Of a stretch of 62,882 nt of DNA, positions 1 to 9,730 are shown in pieces (positions within the stretch are counted from its first letter, which is position 1; the number at the start of each line of letters is the position of its first letter). The DNA comes from Synechococcus sp. RedBA-s (GTDB lineage: Bacteria > Cyanobacteriota > Cyanobacteriia > PCC-6307 > Cyanobiaceae). A program made the translations under genes and the position numbers. The DNA is taken from assembly GCF_024345495.1 (NCBI RefSeq), contig NZ_JAGQBF010000017.1, positions 1 through 62,882 of the forward strand, given 5' to 3'. The notes below the pieces were generated by a model, which was given only the letters and a program-made list of their open reading frames with translations, was not told the origin of the DNA and did no database searches.

Positions 1-55
1 GCCCCAGCCCGACCCCCCCGGTGCTTCACGTCCCTGGGCAACTTTTCCCGCTTCG

Positions 56-2110
56 ATGATGCGGGCCAGTGCGGCCGAGGTGAGCGATCTGGACCTGCAG
101 GTGGTGACGGGAACGCTGCCACCGGATCTGGCTGGTCACCTTTTCATGGTGGCGCCGGTCGGTTCGGTCACCTCCAACGGGCTGCCCAACCCGAGCGGGG
201 CCCATGTGTGGAATGGCAACGGACTGGTGTTCCGCTTCGATTTCGACCAGCCGGGCCGAGTGCGCCTCACCACCCGCCTGGCCAAGACCCCCTGTTTCTA
301 CGCCGACACCGCCACTGTCCCCGGATCGCCCCATGAGAAGCTGCGCTTCCACGATTTCGGCATGGCCCGCTTCTCCCTCTCCCTGGGAATGCGCAACCTG
401 GCCAACACTGCCCTGATTCCGATGCCGGTGGATCGGCAGGCCACCCCAAGACTGCTGATCACCTTTGATGGCGGCCGTCCGTTCGAGCTCGACCCCCACA
501 GCCTCAAGCTGATCACTCCGGTGGGCCGCAACCGGGAATGGCGCCCCGGCATTGAGCTGAACATGCCGTTTGAAGCTGTGTTGAGCACCGCCCATCCGGT
601 GTTCGATCCGGTGGAGAGGACGCTCTACACGGTGAACTACGGCCGCTCAATGGTGAACTTCCTCACCACGATCCCCTGCCTCTACAACCTGAGCGAAATT
701 CCCGCCGAGATCGAGCGGGCCCTGGAGGTGATCGCCTCCTGGTTCTCCAGGCCGGGACCCGCTCCTGGACCATGGGCACCGATCGCTCGCCTGCTGGGAG
801 CTCTGCTCAAACCGGTGCAGGGGCTGCTGAGCCGAATCACCGGCGTGGCTGATTTCGTGCACCTGATCCGCTGGGATGGGGAAGGGGCCTTCGAGCGCTG
901 GGCCCTGGTGGATCAGCAGGGCCAGCCTTTGCGCATCGAGCAGACCATGCACCAGGTGGGCGCCAGCCGCCACCATGTGGTCCTGATGGACACCTCCTTG
1001 AAGTTTGGCCTGGAGCAGATCCTGGGCTTCCCCATCCCGGGGAGCCCGTCGATCAGCCGGATCCTGCGCCTGCTGTTGACCAGGCCCCAGAGCGCCTCCA
1101 CCACCCTGTACTTCGTGGCCAAGAAAGATCTGGTTCCCTCCATCGGCGACGACATCCCGAACGTGACGGTGCGGCAGCTCACCATCCCGCTGGAGACCGG
1201 CCATTTCCTGGTGGATCAGGCCGAGGCCGACGACGACATCACCCTGTATCTGGCCCACGAATGCGCCAGTGATGTGTCGGAGTGGATCCGCAGTTACGAC
1301 CAGACCGTGAAGAACCACCAGCCGATGAACACCTCCCTGGAGGGAATGATTGCGGTGGGGGCCATGGATGTGGGCCGGCTGGGCCGCTATGTGGTGGACG
1401 CCAGCACCGGCCAGCTCAGGCATGGACAGGTGCTGGAGGATCGACGGCGCACCTGGGGACTGGGGCTCTACAGCTGCCCGGCCCTGGAGCAGAACTCTGG
1501 TCAGACGAGATCAATTGGTTCGATCTACTTTCTGTCGCTGGGATTCTGGAGAGATCTTCTGCCTGAATTCATCTATCGCCTCTACGAGGAGTATCCCCAT
1601 CGCTCGGTTCCCCTTGACGACATTCTCAACCCGCCGGAGGCCAATCAGGAGCGTCCCAGCAGCCTGATGCGCTGGGATACACGCACCATGACCATCGCGG
1701 ACGCCTACGACTTTCCGCTCGGCAATTCCTCTTCCGCCAGGAGCGATACCCTTGTCGCCAATTCCCCTCAGTTCATCCCTCGGGAGGACAAGGCCGATCT
1801 CGATCCGGACGTCAACGGCTATCTGGTGTGCACCGTGATTGGGGAACACAGCAAGGAACTCTGGATCTTTGATGCCGCCGATCTGGCCGCGGGTCCGCTC
1901 TGCAAGCTCGCCCATCCCAGCTTCCAGCCGGGGTACACCGTGCACACCTGCTGGATGGCTCAGGTGAACCCCCGCGAGGCCACCTATCGGATCCCGATCC
2001 GTGATGATTATCAGGATCTTGTGGCCAAGGCAGGCGCCGAGGTGCAGGCCCTGTTTGAGGAGCAGGTCTATCCCGCCTGGGACAAGGCTCAGGCTGAAGC
2101 CAACATCTGA
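56..2110 (+). CDS. Carotenoid oxygenase (RPE65/CCD family), possibly 5' incomplete
   Basis: Non-heme Fe(II) enzyme of the carotenoid cleavage dioxygenase family, expected to cleave a carotenoid or apocarotenoid double bond. The four iron-binding histidines expected of the seven-bladed propeller can be placed at H180 (in TAHP), H299 (MHQVG), H401 (LAHE) and H630 (YTVHTCW), counting from the ATG at 56. The segment GTLPPDLAGHLFMVAPVGS matches the family's N-terminal landmark. The frame stays open to the left window edge, so the true start may lie upstream; 56 is the first ATG. At 684 residues it is longer than the typical 480-550, with extra sequence around residues 200-260. The substrate cannot be told from sequence. 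It stands alone, about 100 bases before the next gene. Confidence 0.85.
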   Translation: MMRASAAEVSDLDLQVVTGTLPPDLAGHLFMVAPVGSVTSNGLPNPSGAHVWNGNGLVFRFDFDQPGRVRLTTRLAKTPCFYADTATVPGSPHEKLRFHDFGMARFSLSLGMRNLANTALIPMPVDRQATPRLLITFDGGRPFELDPHSLKLITPVGRNREWRPGIELNMPFEAVLSTAHPVFDPVERTLYTVNYGRSMVNFLTTIPCLYNLSEIPAEIERALEVIASWFSRPGPAPGPWAPIARLLGALLKPVQGLLSRITGVADFVHLIRWDGEGAFERWALVDQQGQPLRIEQTMHQVGASRHHVVLMDTSLKFGLEQILGFPIPGSPSISRILRLLLTRPQSASTTLYFVAKKDLVPSIGDDIPNVTVRQLTIPLETGHFLVDQAEADDDITLYLAHECASDVSEWIRSYDQTVKNHQPMNTSLEGMIAVGAMDVGRLGRYVVDASTGQLRHGQVLEDRRRTWGLGLYSCPALEQNSGQTRSIGSIYFLSLGFWRDLLPEFIYRLYEEYPHRSVPLDDILNPPEANQERPSSLMRWDTRTMTIADAYDFPLGNSSSARSDTLVANSPQFIPREDKADLDPDVNGYLVCTVIGEHSKELWIFDAADLAAGPLCKLAHPSFQPGYTVHTCWMAQVNPREATYRIPIRDDYQDLVAKAGAEVQALFEEQVYPAWDKAQAEANI

Positions 2111-2207
2111 TCGAGCACTGCGGCCAGGATGGCTTCACTGGAGCTGAAGACGTCACGATGGCTCCACACCCAGTGACCCTGACCCATCAAGCCCATGGGC
2201 CACCAAG

Positions 2208-5200
2208 ATGATGACGACAACAGACCTTACCTTTCACGGCCTGGACATTCAGGAGAAACTCTACGAGGGCAAAGAATCCATCGTGTTCCGCGCCCATGAT
2301 GCATCACTGGATGCATCAGTGATCATCAAAGCGCCAAGAGATCTCTATCCCAGCCCAAGAAGCATCACTCGCCTCCGGCATGAATATGAAATCTGCAAGT
2401 CGATCAAGGGGTCGCCGAGCGCCAGGATTCTACGACTGGAAAACCAGAGAAGACTGCCATTCCTAGTAATCGAAGATATTCAAGGAGTTCAGCTTGGCAC
2501 TGTTGCCAATATCCTGAAACAGGATATTGGCAGATTTCTTGATCTCACCATAAGCATCTGTCAGTGCCTCCGTCAGCTGCATGAATGCAACATCGTTCAC
2601 GGCGGCCTTGAACCGGAAAACATTCTCGTCAATCCGGTAACCGATCTCACCAGACTGATCGATTTCGGCTCGGCCATCAGGCTGCCCACCCAGCGTCAGG
2701 AGGCCAGCCTGGCCTCTCTCCTCGATGGCAACCTCAACTACCGCTCCCCGGAGCAAACAGGACGCATCAATCGCCTGGTTGACCATCGAACGGATTTCTA
2801 CTCCCTGGGCGCCACCCTCTACCACGTGTTGACGGGACAGACTCCGTTCCAGGCAGAGGATGCCCTGGAATTGCTGCACAGCCACATCGCCCGTCTGCCC
2901 GCGCCTCCCATCGAGATCAACGACCAGATCCCCGTCGGCATCAATGACATCGTTGTCAAATTGCTCAGTAAATCAGCCGAAGACCGCTACCGGAGCTGCC
3001 ACGGCCTGATCGAGGATTTCAGGCACTGCAGGCTGGAATGGCAGAAGCGGAGAACGGTGGAGCCCTTCCCCCTCGCTCGGGAGAACACCGCCAGCCGACT
3101 GGTGATTCCCCAGAAGCTCTACGGGCGTGAGGCCGAACGCGAACAGCTGCTGAGGTGTTGTCGTCGCATCGGAAGCGACCCCCTGCAACTGCTTCTGGTC
3201 AGCGGACCAGCGGGCATCGGCAAATCAGTCCTGATCCGGGAAGCCCAGGAGCCGATTCTGGAACAGCACGGATATTTTCTATCCGGCAAGTTTGATCAAC
3301 TGCGAAGAGATGTTCCCTATGCCTCCCTGATCACGGCCTTTCGATCCCTGGTGCAACAACTGCTCTGCATGGATCGAACAGAACTGAGCGCCCTACGCAA
3401 CAAACTTACGACGGCCCTTGGGGGGAATGGTGCCGTGATCACAGAAATGCTGCCAGAACTGGAGCTGATCGTCGCTGCCCAGCCCCCCCTGGAACCTCTG
3501 CTACCCGTGGAGGCGCAGAACCGCTTCACCCAGACCTTCCTGAGATTCATCGGAGTGTTTGCCGAGCCGGAGCATCCGATGGTGATCTTCCTCGACGATC
3601 TCCAGTGGGCCGACTCTGCCTCAATGCAGTTGCTGAAAGCTATTCTTGATTCCCCGGAGGTTCGCCACCTCCTGGTCATCGGTGCATTCCGCGATGCTGA
3701 AGTCAGCCAGGAGCATCCCTTTCGGCTGATGCTGGATGGCCTTCGCCACCAGGACTACAGAGTGGCGCAGATGGAACTGCAGCCCTTGAGCTTGAACAAT
3801 GTCACGGGGTTCCTGGTGGACACACGGCTTGGCCGCCCACAGGACTGCCACGCGCTGGCTGAGCAACTGCATCGCAAGACCGACGGCAATCCCTTTTTCA
3901 TGAACCGTCTGATCTCCAGCTTGGTGAGCAAAGAGCTGATCCACTTCAATGGCAATGGCTGGGACTGGGATCTGGAGCGCATCCGCCAGGCTGAGATTCC
4001 CGGCGATGTGGTGGATCTGGTGCTGGGGGAGATGGGCAGGCTGACGCCCGATCAGCGGTCCTGCCTATTGCTGGCGGCCTGCATCGGCAACCAGTTTGAC
4101 CTCTCCACCCTCTCCCTGATCAGCGGAGTAGAACCGGTGAACGTGGCCGTGCACCTTGATGTGGCGATCACGGAAAGTCTGATTCTACCGACGGATGGTG
4201 GCCACGATATCGTTAAGTACCTTGACGCACAGGAATATGCAGAACTGGGACAACCCGTTGCTGGTTATCGCTTCCAGCACGATCGCATTCAGCAGGCCGC
4301 CTATTCAGCACTAAAAGATGATCGCCAGCGGACGATGACCCATCTGAGGATCGGAAATCTGCTGCTGGCCAATCAGAAGTCGAACCCGGATCAGGACAGC
4401 AGACTGCTTGAGCTGGTCACCCACCTCAACGAAGCGGTGACGCTGATCCACTCCCCGGAAGAACGCATCCAACTGGCCGAACTGAATCTGCAGGCGGCCG
4501 CCGACGTGAAGGCATCTGTGGCCTATACCACCGCCCTCCGTTTTCTGGATCAGGGGGTGGCACTGCTTCCCCTTGACGGCTGGAAACAGCATTACAGGCT
4601 TGCCTATTCTCTGCATAAGGAAAGGCTGGAGTGCCAATATCTCTGCAAACAGTTCGATGCGGCCCAGAAGTCATTTCAAATTCTTGTTGATCACTCTGGC
4701 AACCTTGTGGATACCGCCGAGATCTACGGGATAAAGATCATTCTCGACACCACCCTTTATGACTTCGCCTCGGTATTGAAGCTTGGCCGGGAGGGCCTTC
4801 AGCAGCTGGGCTGGACGATGCCTCGCACACCTCGAAAGGTGAAGTGGGCCATCAGGAGAGAGTTTCTACAGATCCAGATGCTGCTCTGGAAAACCAGCAT
4901 TGAAAGTCTGATCCACCAACCTGTTCTCCAGGACCGCCTCCAGCAGGCTCGCCTGAATCTGATGGCTCAGATGATCCCTGTTCTGTATTACACAGACATG
5001 GAGATGAGCACACTCTTCTATCTGAAGATGGCCTCAGCATCCATGCAGCATGGCACCATGCCACTCTCCTCTGTTGCCTATCTTGGCCTAGGAAGATACT
5101 TTGGAGAAGTCCATGGAAACTACAAGCGCCGTCAGGCCTTCGGCGAGCTCGCCCTGAAGCTTGTGGACATCCTGAACAGCAAGGCACTCAAGTGCAAGGC

Positions 5201-7565
5201 ACACTTCCTCTATGGGGGCTTCATCCAGCCGTGGACTCGACCAGCACATGAATCACTGGCCTATCTGAAATCAGCCCATCAGGCCGGTGTGGAAGCTGGA
5301 GATCTGATCTGGGCCTGCTATGCCAACAACGTGGCCTGCATGAGGCTGCTGTTTCTGGCCAGGAACGTGAACGAAACAGAAGCGGAAAGCCAGAAATATC
5401 TCACATTCGCTCTTGGCGTCGGTGAGCAGTATACGCCTCACTTCCATTTCATCACAAGACAAACCTGTCGTGCACTCCAGGGAAAAACAAAGGCTGCTAC
5501 CGATCTCAGCGACGACGACTTCGATGAAGCCTCCCGCTTCGCCGACCTCGCCAGCCGCCCTGAGCTGTTGGGCTGTCTGAACTGGTACTACGTCTGTAAA
5601 ACACTGCTGTACTTTCTCGCCGACGACTTTGACACTGCTCTCAGGATGGCGGAGGCCGCCCACCAGAGCAGGGAGTCGGCCGCCGGGCTGATCCGTGTCA
5701 CCGAAACCTGCTTTCACCTCTCGCTTTGCCTGGCTATCAAGGCAGGAGTGGAACCGGATCCTGCCCGGCGGGGACTGCTGATCCAGCAGTTGCGGGGCAA
5801 CGGACGGCAATTGCGGGAATGGGGTAGGAACAGTCCACAGAATTTTCGCCATAAAGCCACCCTGATCGAAGCGGAGCTAGCACGCCTCCAGAACCAACCC
5901 TACGAAGCTGAAAAGCTCTTCCAACAGGCGATTCTTCAAGCGAATGAGTCGACCCTGCAGAACAGCATTGCCATCGCCCATGAGAGAGCTGCCGATTTTT
6001 ATCAGGACCGCGGCTTTGATGTGATTGCCAGAGCCTATCGATTGGAGGCACGACAGGCCTATCTCCAGTGGGGAGCCCTTCTCAAAGTCTCTCTGATGGT
6101 GAAACAATATCCATGGATCTCACGCTTTCAGGAGCCGTCCATGGACACCCATGCGCCATCCCGATCCCATCTTCCGCCCGCCGGCATGGCGACAACTTCG
6201 GAGAATCTGGATTTCAACAGCGTGATCAAGGCCACCCAGGCGCTGTCCAGTGAAATTCTTTTGGAAAAGCTTCTGGCCCGGATCGTCCATATCCTGCTGG
6301 AGAACGCTGGCGCCCAGCGGGTCGCCCTGATTCTCGAAAACAGGGGCCAGCCTTGCGTGGAAGCTGAAGGCCGTTGCGATCATAACGAGGTCAAGATTCT
6401 CCAAGCCATCCCTCTGGCGGAGGCACAGAACCTGCCACTGCAGGTGATCAACTATGTGCTCACCACCAGCCAGCATGTGCTTCTTAACAATGCCTCTCAG
6501 GATGGAGCCTTCATCCACGACCCCTGCATCAGTGCGCAGCAGTTGAAATCGCTGCTATGTCTGCCCCTGATCAGCCAGGGAAAACTGGTGGGCGTGGTGT
6601 ATCTCGAGAACAATCTTTCGACTGATGTGTTTAACCCTCAACGGATGGAAACCATTGCCATTCTCAGCTCCCAGCTGGCTATCTCCCTGGAGAATGCAGG
6701 CCTCTACTCAGAGCAGGCAGCTTATAACCGGGCCTATGGCAGATTCATTCCCCATGAGTTTCTCGAGTTTCTGGATCGAGACACCATCCTTGACGTGAGC
6801 CTCGGGGACCAGGTGCTCAAGCGGATGAGCGTGATGTTTGCCGACATCCGCAACTTCTCCTCCCTCTCGGAAAAACTGACACCCAAAGAGAGCTTCGACT
6901 TCCTCAATCGGTATCTGAGCCACGTTGGTCCAGTGATCCGCCAACACAATGGATTCATTGACAAATTTATTGGCGATGCCGTAATGGCACTCTTTCCCCA
7001 GGGCGCAGATGATGCAGTCAATGCGGCGATCAGCCTACAGAAAGCTGTCGAGGCCTATAATTTCCAAGAAGAGATGAAAGGCCTTCAGCCGATCAAGATC
7101 GGCATCGGCATTCACACCGGTGACCTGATGCTGGGGGTGGTGGGTGAGAACGAGCGCATGGAAAGCACGGTGATCTCAGATGTTGTGAATGTTGCCGATC
7201 GCGTGGAAGGCCTCACAAAAATCTACGGCACCCCCATCGCCATCACCTCGGCCACCTTCAACGACCTCACGGATCCACACCAGTTCCAGAGCCGTTTTCT
7301 GGGTCCCCTGTCGGTGCGGGGAACTTCCTCGAAGATCGGCATCTTCGATGTGTATGAAACGGATTATCCCAGCCAGAAGCAACTGAAAGGTGCCACCCGG
7401 GAGCTGTTCAATCGGGCCGTGAACCTCTACGGCGCGGAACAGTGGTTCGAGGCCGGGAATCTCTTCCTGGCTGTTTTGGAGCTCAATCCGCACGATCGTG
7501 CTGCCCAGCACTACTACACCCGCTGCTCAGGCCACACGGCCATCCGTCCCAGATCGGCAACATGA
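2208..7565 (+). CDS. Giant signalling protein: kinase-like, AAA ATPase, helical repeats, GAF, class III adenylate cyclase
   Basis: Domains in order: protein kinase fold (about 10-275), STAND/AAA_16-type ATPase (Walker A GPAGIGKS at 333-340, Walker B FLDD at 461-464), a long helical TPR-like region (about 760-1270), GAF (about 1340-1500) and a class III nucleotide cyclase (about 1535-1720). The cyclase looks complete: metal-binding D1546 and D1590, K1586 and T1654 at the purine-selecting positions (the Lys/Thr pair known from cyanobacterial CyaC-type adenylate cyclases), and N1661 and R1665 at the transition-state positions. The kinase keeps K41 and DFG (152-154), but the catalytic loop reads HGGLEPEN (131-138), so the HRD-type aspartate is missing. 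It may be a pseudokinase sensor. A soluble cytoplasmic cAMP-producing hub is inferred; ligands are unknown. Confidence 0.88.
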   Translation: MMTTTDLTFHGLDIQEKLYEGKESIVFRAHDASLDASVIIKAPRDLYPSPRSITRLRHEYEICKSIKGSPSARILRLENQRRLPFLVIEDIQGVQLGTVANILKQDIGRFLDLTISICQCLRQLHECNIVHGGLEPENILVNPVTDLTRLIDFGSAIRLPTQRQEASLASLLDGNLNYRSPEQTGRINRLVDHRTDFYSLGATLYHVLTGQTPFQAEDALELLHSHIARLPAPPIEINDQIPVGINDIVVKLLSKSAEDRYRSCHGLIEDFRHCRLEWQKRRTVEPFPLARENTASRLVIPQKLYGREAEREQLLRCCRRIGSDPLQLLLVSGPAGIGKSVLIREAQEPILEQHGYFLSGKFDQLRRDVPYASLITAFRSLVQQLLCMDRTELSALRNKLTTALGGNGAVITEMLPELELIVAAQPPLEPLLPVEAQNRFTQTFLRFIGVFAEPEHPMVIFLDDLQWADSASMQLLKAILDSPEVRHLLVIGAFRDAEVSQEHPFRLMLDGLRHQDYRVAQMELQPLSLNNVTGFLVDTRLGRPQDCHALAEQLHRKTDGNPFFMNRLISSLVSKELIHFNGNGWDWDLERIRQAEIPGDVVDLVLGEMGRLTPDQRSCLLLAACIGNQFDLSTLSLISGVEPVNVAVHLDVAITESLILPTDGGHDIVKYLDAQEYAELGQPVAGYRFQHDRIQQAAYSALKDDRQRTMTHLRIGNLLLANQKSNPDQDSRLLELVTHLNEAVTLIHSPEERIQLAELNLQAAADVKASVAYTTALRFLDQGVALLPLDGWKQHYRLAYSLHKERLECQYLCKQFDAAQKSFQILVDHSGNLVDTAEIYGIKIILDTTLYDFASVLKLGREGLQQLGWTMPRTPRKVKWAIRREFLQIQMLLWKTSIESLIHQPVLQDRLQQARLNLMAQMIPVLYYTDMEMSTLFYLKMASASMQHGTMPLSSVAYLGLGRYFGEVHGNYKRRQAFGELALKLVDILNSKALKCKAHFLYGGFIQPWTRPAHESLAYLKSAHQAGVEAGDLIWACYANNVACMRLLFLARNVNETEAESQKYLTFALGVGEQYTPHFHFITRQTCRALQGKTKAATDLSDDDFDEASRFADLASRPELLGCLNWYYVCKTLLYFLADDFDTALRMAEAAHQSRESAAGLIRVTETCFHLSLCLAIKAGVEPDPARRGLLIQQLRGNGRQLREWGRNSPQNFRHKATLIEAELARLQNQPYEAEKLFQQAILQANESTLQNSIAIAHERAADFYQDRGFDVIARAYRLEARQAYLQWGALLKVSLMVKQYPWISRFQEPSMDTHAPSRSHLPPAGMATTSENLDFNSVIKATQALSSEILLEKLLARIVHILLENAGAQRVALILENRGQPCVEAEGRCDHNEVKILQAIPLAEAQNLPLQVINYVLTTSQHVLLNNASQDGAFIHDPCISAQQLKSLLCLPLISQGKLVGVVYLENNLSTDVFNPQRMETIAILSSQLAISLENAGLYSEQAAYNRAYGRFIPHEFLEFLDRDTILDVSLGDQVLKRMSVMFADIRNFSSLSEKLTPKESFDFLNRYLSHVGPVIRQHNGFIDKFIGDAVMALFPQGADDAVNAAISLQKAVEAYNFQEEMKGLQPIKIGIGIHTGDLMLGVVGENERMESTVISDVVNVADRVEGLTKIYGTPIAITSATFNDLTDPHQFQSRFLGPLSVRGTSSKIGIFDVYETDYPSQKQLKGATRELFNRAVNLYGAEQWFEAGNLFLAVLELNPHDRAAQHYYTRCSGHTAIRPRSAT

Positions 7566-7624
7566 GTTTTTCGCCAAGGTCAGCCGATGGGAGCGGGGGC
7601 CATTTCCGCCGGCCGGAGTCGCGC

Positions 7625-7813
7625 TCAGGGCACCAGAAAGCCGAAGTGACGCGAGAGCAAGCCTCGTAGTCCATTCTGAGCCTCCCCAAGACCGAGACCC
7701 TCCACAAGGCGCCGGTAGGCCACCTTCTCCTGCGGGTTGATGCTCGAGGTGGCCCCGGCCGCAGAACCCGCCTTCCGACCAGGGTCACTGTGATGGCTCG
7801 GTCTTGGTCCCAT
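7625..7813 (-). CDS. Possible small protein, unrecognised
   Basis: This frame lies in the 295-base interval between the giant cyclase and the methyltransferase. The last 40 residues (INPQEKVAYRRLVEGLGL, then an arginine-rich stretch ending in FGFLVP) look like a real amphipathic helix. The first 20 residues are low-complexity. There is no convincing ribosome-binding site before the ATG at 7813, and a GTG at 7825 is also possible. I do not recognise a family. It could equally be the tail of a decayed gene or a chance frame in GC-rich DNA. Confidence 0.22.
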   Translation of the reverse strand: MGPRPSHHSDPGRKAGSAAGATSSINPQEKVAYRRLVEGLGLGEAQNGLRGLLSRHFGFLVP

Positions 7814-7860
7814 CAGCCTGGGCACACCCGCTTCACGGCGGCGGCGGGGATGATGAAGCC

Positions 7861-8601
7861 ATGCCGAGTCTGAAATCCCTGAGTCGCCGGGAGCGACTGG
7901 CTGAAGTGATGGATCAGCCGGGCCTCGACCCCGGCGAGCACGCCCTGGCCCTGGCCGGGCTACGTCGCATCAATGCCCTCAGCCGCTGCTCCGCCAGCCT
8001 GTTCGCGCCGATCCGCCAGCTGGCGGCCCGCCACCAGGGCACCCCCCTGCGGGTGCTGGATCTGGCCTGCGGCGGCGGTGACACCGCCATCGACCTGACC
8101 CTGATGGCCCGGCGCAGCGCCATCCCGTTGATCCTCGAAGGCTGCGATATCAGCTCCAGCGCCGTGGCGATCGCCCGCGCCAATGCCGAGCGCCGCGGCG
8201 CCGATGTGCGCTTCTTCAGGGCCGATGCCCTCGTCGATCCGCTGCCGTCGGGCCCGGATGGCGCCGCCCCCGACGGCTACGACGTGGTGCTCACCTCCCT
8301 GTTCCTGCACCACCTCGACAACGCCGACGCCGAGCTGCTGCTGGCCCTGATGACCAGGCGGGCCCACCAGCTGGTGCTCGTGAACGACCTGATCCGCAGT
8401 CCCCTGGGCTACGGGCTGGCCTGGGCCGGCACCCGGCTGCTCAGCCGCTCCTGGGTGGTCCACACCGATGGACCGCTCTCGGTTCAGGGGGCCTTCCAGC
8501 TCGCCGAGGTGGCCGCCATGACCGAGCGGGCCGGGCTGCAGGGCGCCAGGCTCCAGCGCTGCTGGCCGGAGCGTTACCTGTTGAGCTGGTGCCGTGGCTG
8601 A
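7861..8601 (+). CDS. Class I SAM-dependent methyltransferase (type III PKS cluster)
   Basis: Rossmann-fold methyltransferase. Motif I is LDLACGGGDTAID, followed by an acidic motif II (EGCDISSSA) and the post-I motif FFRADAL. The start at ATG 7861 gives MPSLKSLSRRERLAEVMD, a plausible N-terminus; an upstream GTG at 7804 would add a low-complexity leader. Its last 8 bases overlap the GTG start of the next gene, and that gene in turn overlaps the polyketide synthase, so the three are probably translated together. Methyltransferase partners of type III polyketide synthases usually O-methylate a phenolic lipid; the substrate here is inferred from context only. Confidence 0.85.
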   Translation: MPSLKSLSRRERLAEVMDQPGLDPGEHALALAGLRRINALSRCSASLFAPIRQLAARHQGTPLRVLDLACGGGDTAIDLTLMARRSAIPLILEGCDISSSAVAIARANAERRGADVRFFRADALVDPLPSGPDGAAPDGYDVVLTSLFLHHLDNADAELLLALMTRRAHQLVLVNDLIRSPLGYGLAWAGTRLLSRSWVVHTDGPLSVQGAFQLAEVAAMTERAGLQGARLQRCWPERYLLSWCRG

Positions 8602-9730
8602 GACCATCCCCGAAGACTCCTTTGACGTGGTGGTGATCGGAGCCGGTCCTGCCGGCGCCCTCGCCAGCCTTGATCTGGCCCGCCGCGGCCTGCGGGTGCT
8701 GCTGGTGGAGAAGCGCTCCTTCCCGCGCTGGAAGGTGTGCGGTGCCTGTTTCAACGGCCAGGCCCAGGCGGCACTGGCCTCCGTGGGTCAGGGTCATCTG
8801 CTCGAGAGCCTCGGCGGGCTGCGACTGCGGCGGCTGCGCCTGGGCCTGGGCGGTCGCCAGGCCAGCTGCGCCCTGCCACCGGGCTGGGCCGTCTCCCGCC
8901 ACCGCTTCGATCAGGCCCTGGTGGAGGCCGCCATCGGCGCCGGTGCCGTGTTCCGCCCTGAAACCACGGCGCAGCTGGGTGCAGCCAGCAGCCACGCCCG
9001 CTGCGTCCACCTGCGTCAGGGGCGGCGGCAGCAGCAGGTGCAGGCGGCCGTGGTGCTGGTGGCGGCGGGGCTGGCCCACCGCTGCCTGGAGCACGAGCCC
9101 GGCGCTCACACCCACATCAACCCCCGCTCGCGCCTGGGGGCCGGCTGTGTGCTGGCGGCGGCCGACCAGCAGGCGCATCAGCACTGGGAGGAGGGCAGCA
9201 TCCACATGGCGGTGGGCCGCCGGGGCTATGTGGGGCTGGTGCGGGTGGAAGACGGCAGCCTCAACCTGGCCGCCGCCTTTGATCGCGCCCTCTTGCAGGA
9301 GACCGGCAGCGCCGCCGCCGCCGCCGCTCAGGTGCTGGCGGAGGCCGGCTTCCCCGCCCTGCCCCAGCTGGCCGCCGCCGATTGGCAGAGCACGGCCGCC
9401 CTCAGCCGCCGCAGCACTCCCCTGGCCGGCAATCGCTTCCTGGTGCTCGGGGATGCCGCCGGCTATGTGGAGCCCTTCACGGGGGAAGGCATGGGCTGGG
9501 CCCTGGCCGCCGCCGCCGCCGTCACGCCGCTGGCGCTGGCGGGGGTCGGCCCCTGGCAGCCGGCGCTCGAACGCCGCTGGATCCACACCCACCGCCAGCG
9601 GATCGGCCGCCGTCAGCTGCTCTGCCGCAGCCTGGCCCTGGCCCTGCGCCATCCCGCCAGCGCCCGGGGCCTGTTCTGGGCCGCAGAGCGCCTCCCCTCC
9701 CTGCCGCAGAGCCTGATGCCATGCCCATGA
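8594..9730 (+). CDS. FAD-dependent oxidoreductase (geranylgeranyl reductase/hydroxylase-like)
   Basis: A 378-residue flavoprotein. The N-terminal dinucleotide-binding motif is VVVIGAGPAGALASLDLARR, followed by a basic strand end (VLLVEKRSFPRWKVCG), typical of the geranylgeranyl-reductase and aromatic-hydroxylase superfamily. The second FAD motif is FLVLGDAAGYVEPFTGEGMG near residues 280-299. The GTG start at 8594 overlaps the methyltransferase by 8 bases. The stop overlaps the next start as ATGA. In Streptomyces and other phenolic-lipid clusters an equivalent flavoprotein hydroxylates the alkylresorcinol ring after the type III synthase acts, and that role is inferred here. A ring- or chain-reducing role cannot be excluded. 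Confidence 0.83.
   Translation: MAETIPEDSFDVVVIGAGPAGALASLDLARRGLRVLLVEKRSFPRWKVCGACFNGQAQAALASVGQGHLLESLGGLRLRRLRLGLGGRQASCALPPGWAVSRHRFDQALVEAAIGAGAVFRPETTAQLGAASSHARCVHLRQGRRQQQVQAAVVLVAAGLAHRCLEHEPGAHTHINPRSRLGAGCVLAAADQQAHQHWEEGSIHMAVGRRGYVGLVRVEDGSLNLAAAFDRALLQETGSAAAAAAQVLAEAGFPALPQLAAADWQSTAALSRRSTPLAGNRFLVLGDAAGYVEPFTGEGMGWALAAAAAVTPLALAGVGPWQPALERRWIHTHRQRIGRRQLLCRSLALALRHPASARGLFWAAERLPSLPQSLMPCP

Noticed and set aside
8441-9652. 403-codon minus-strand frame across the flavoprotein gene
   Set aside because: Antisense shadow of a GC-rich real gene; Ala/Gly/Gln-rich composition and no family motif.
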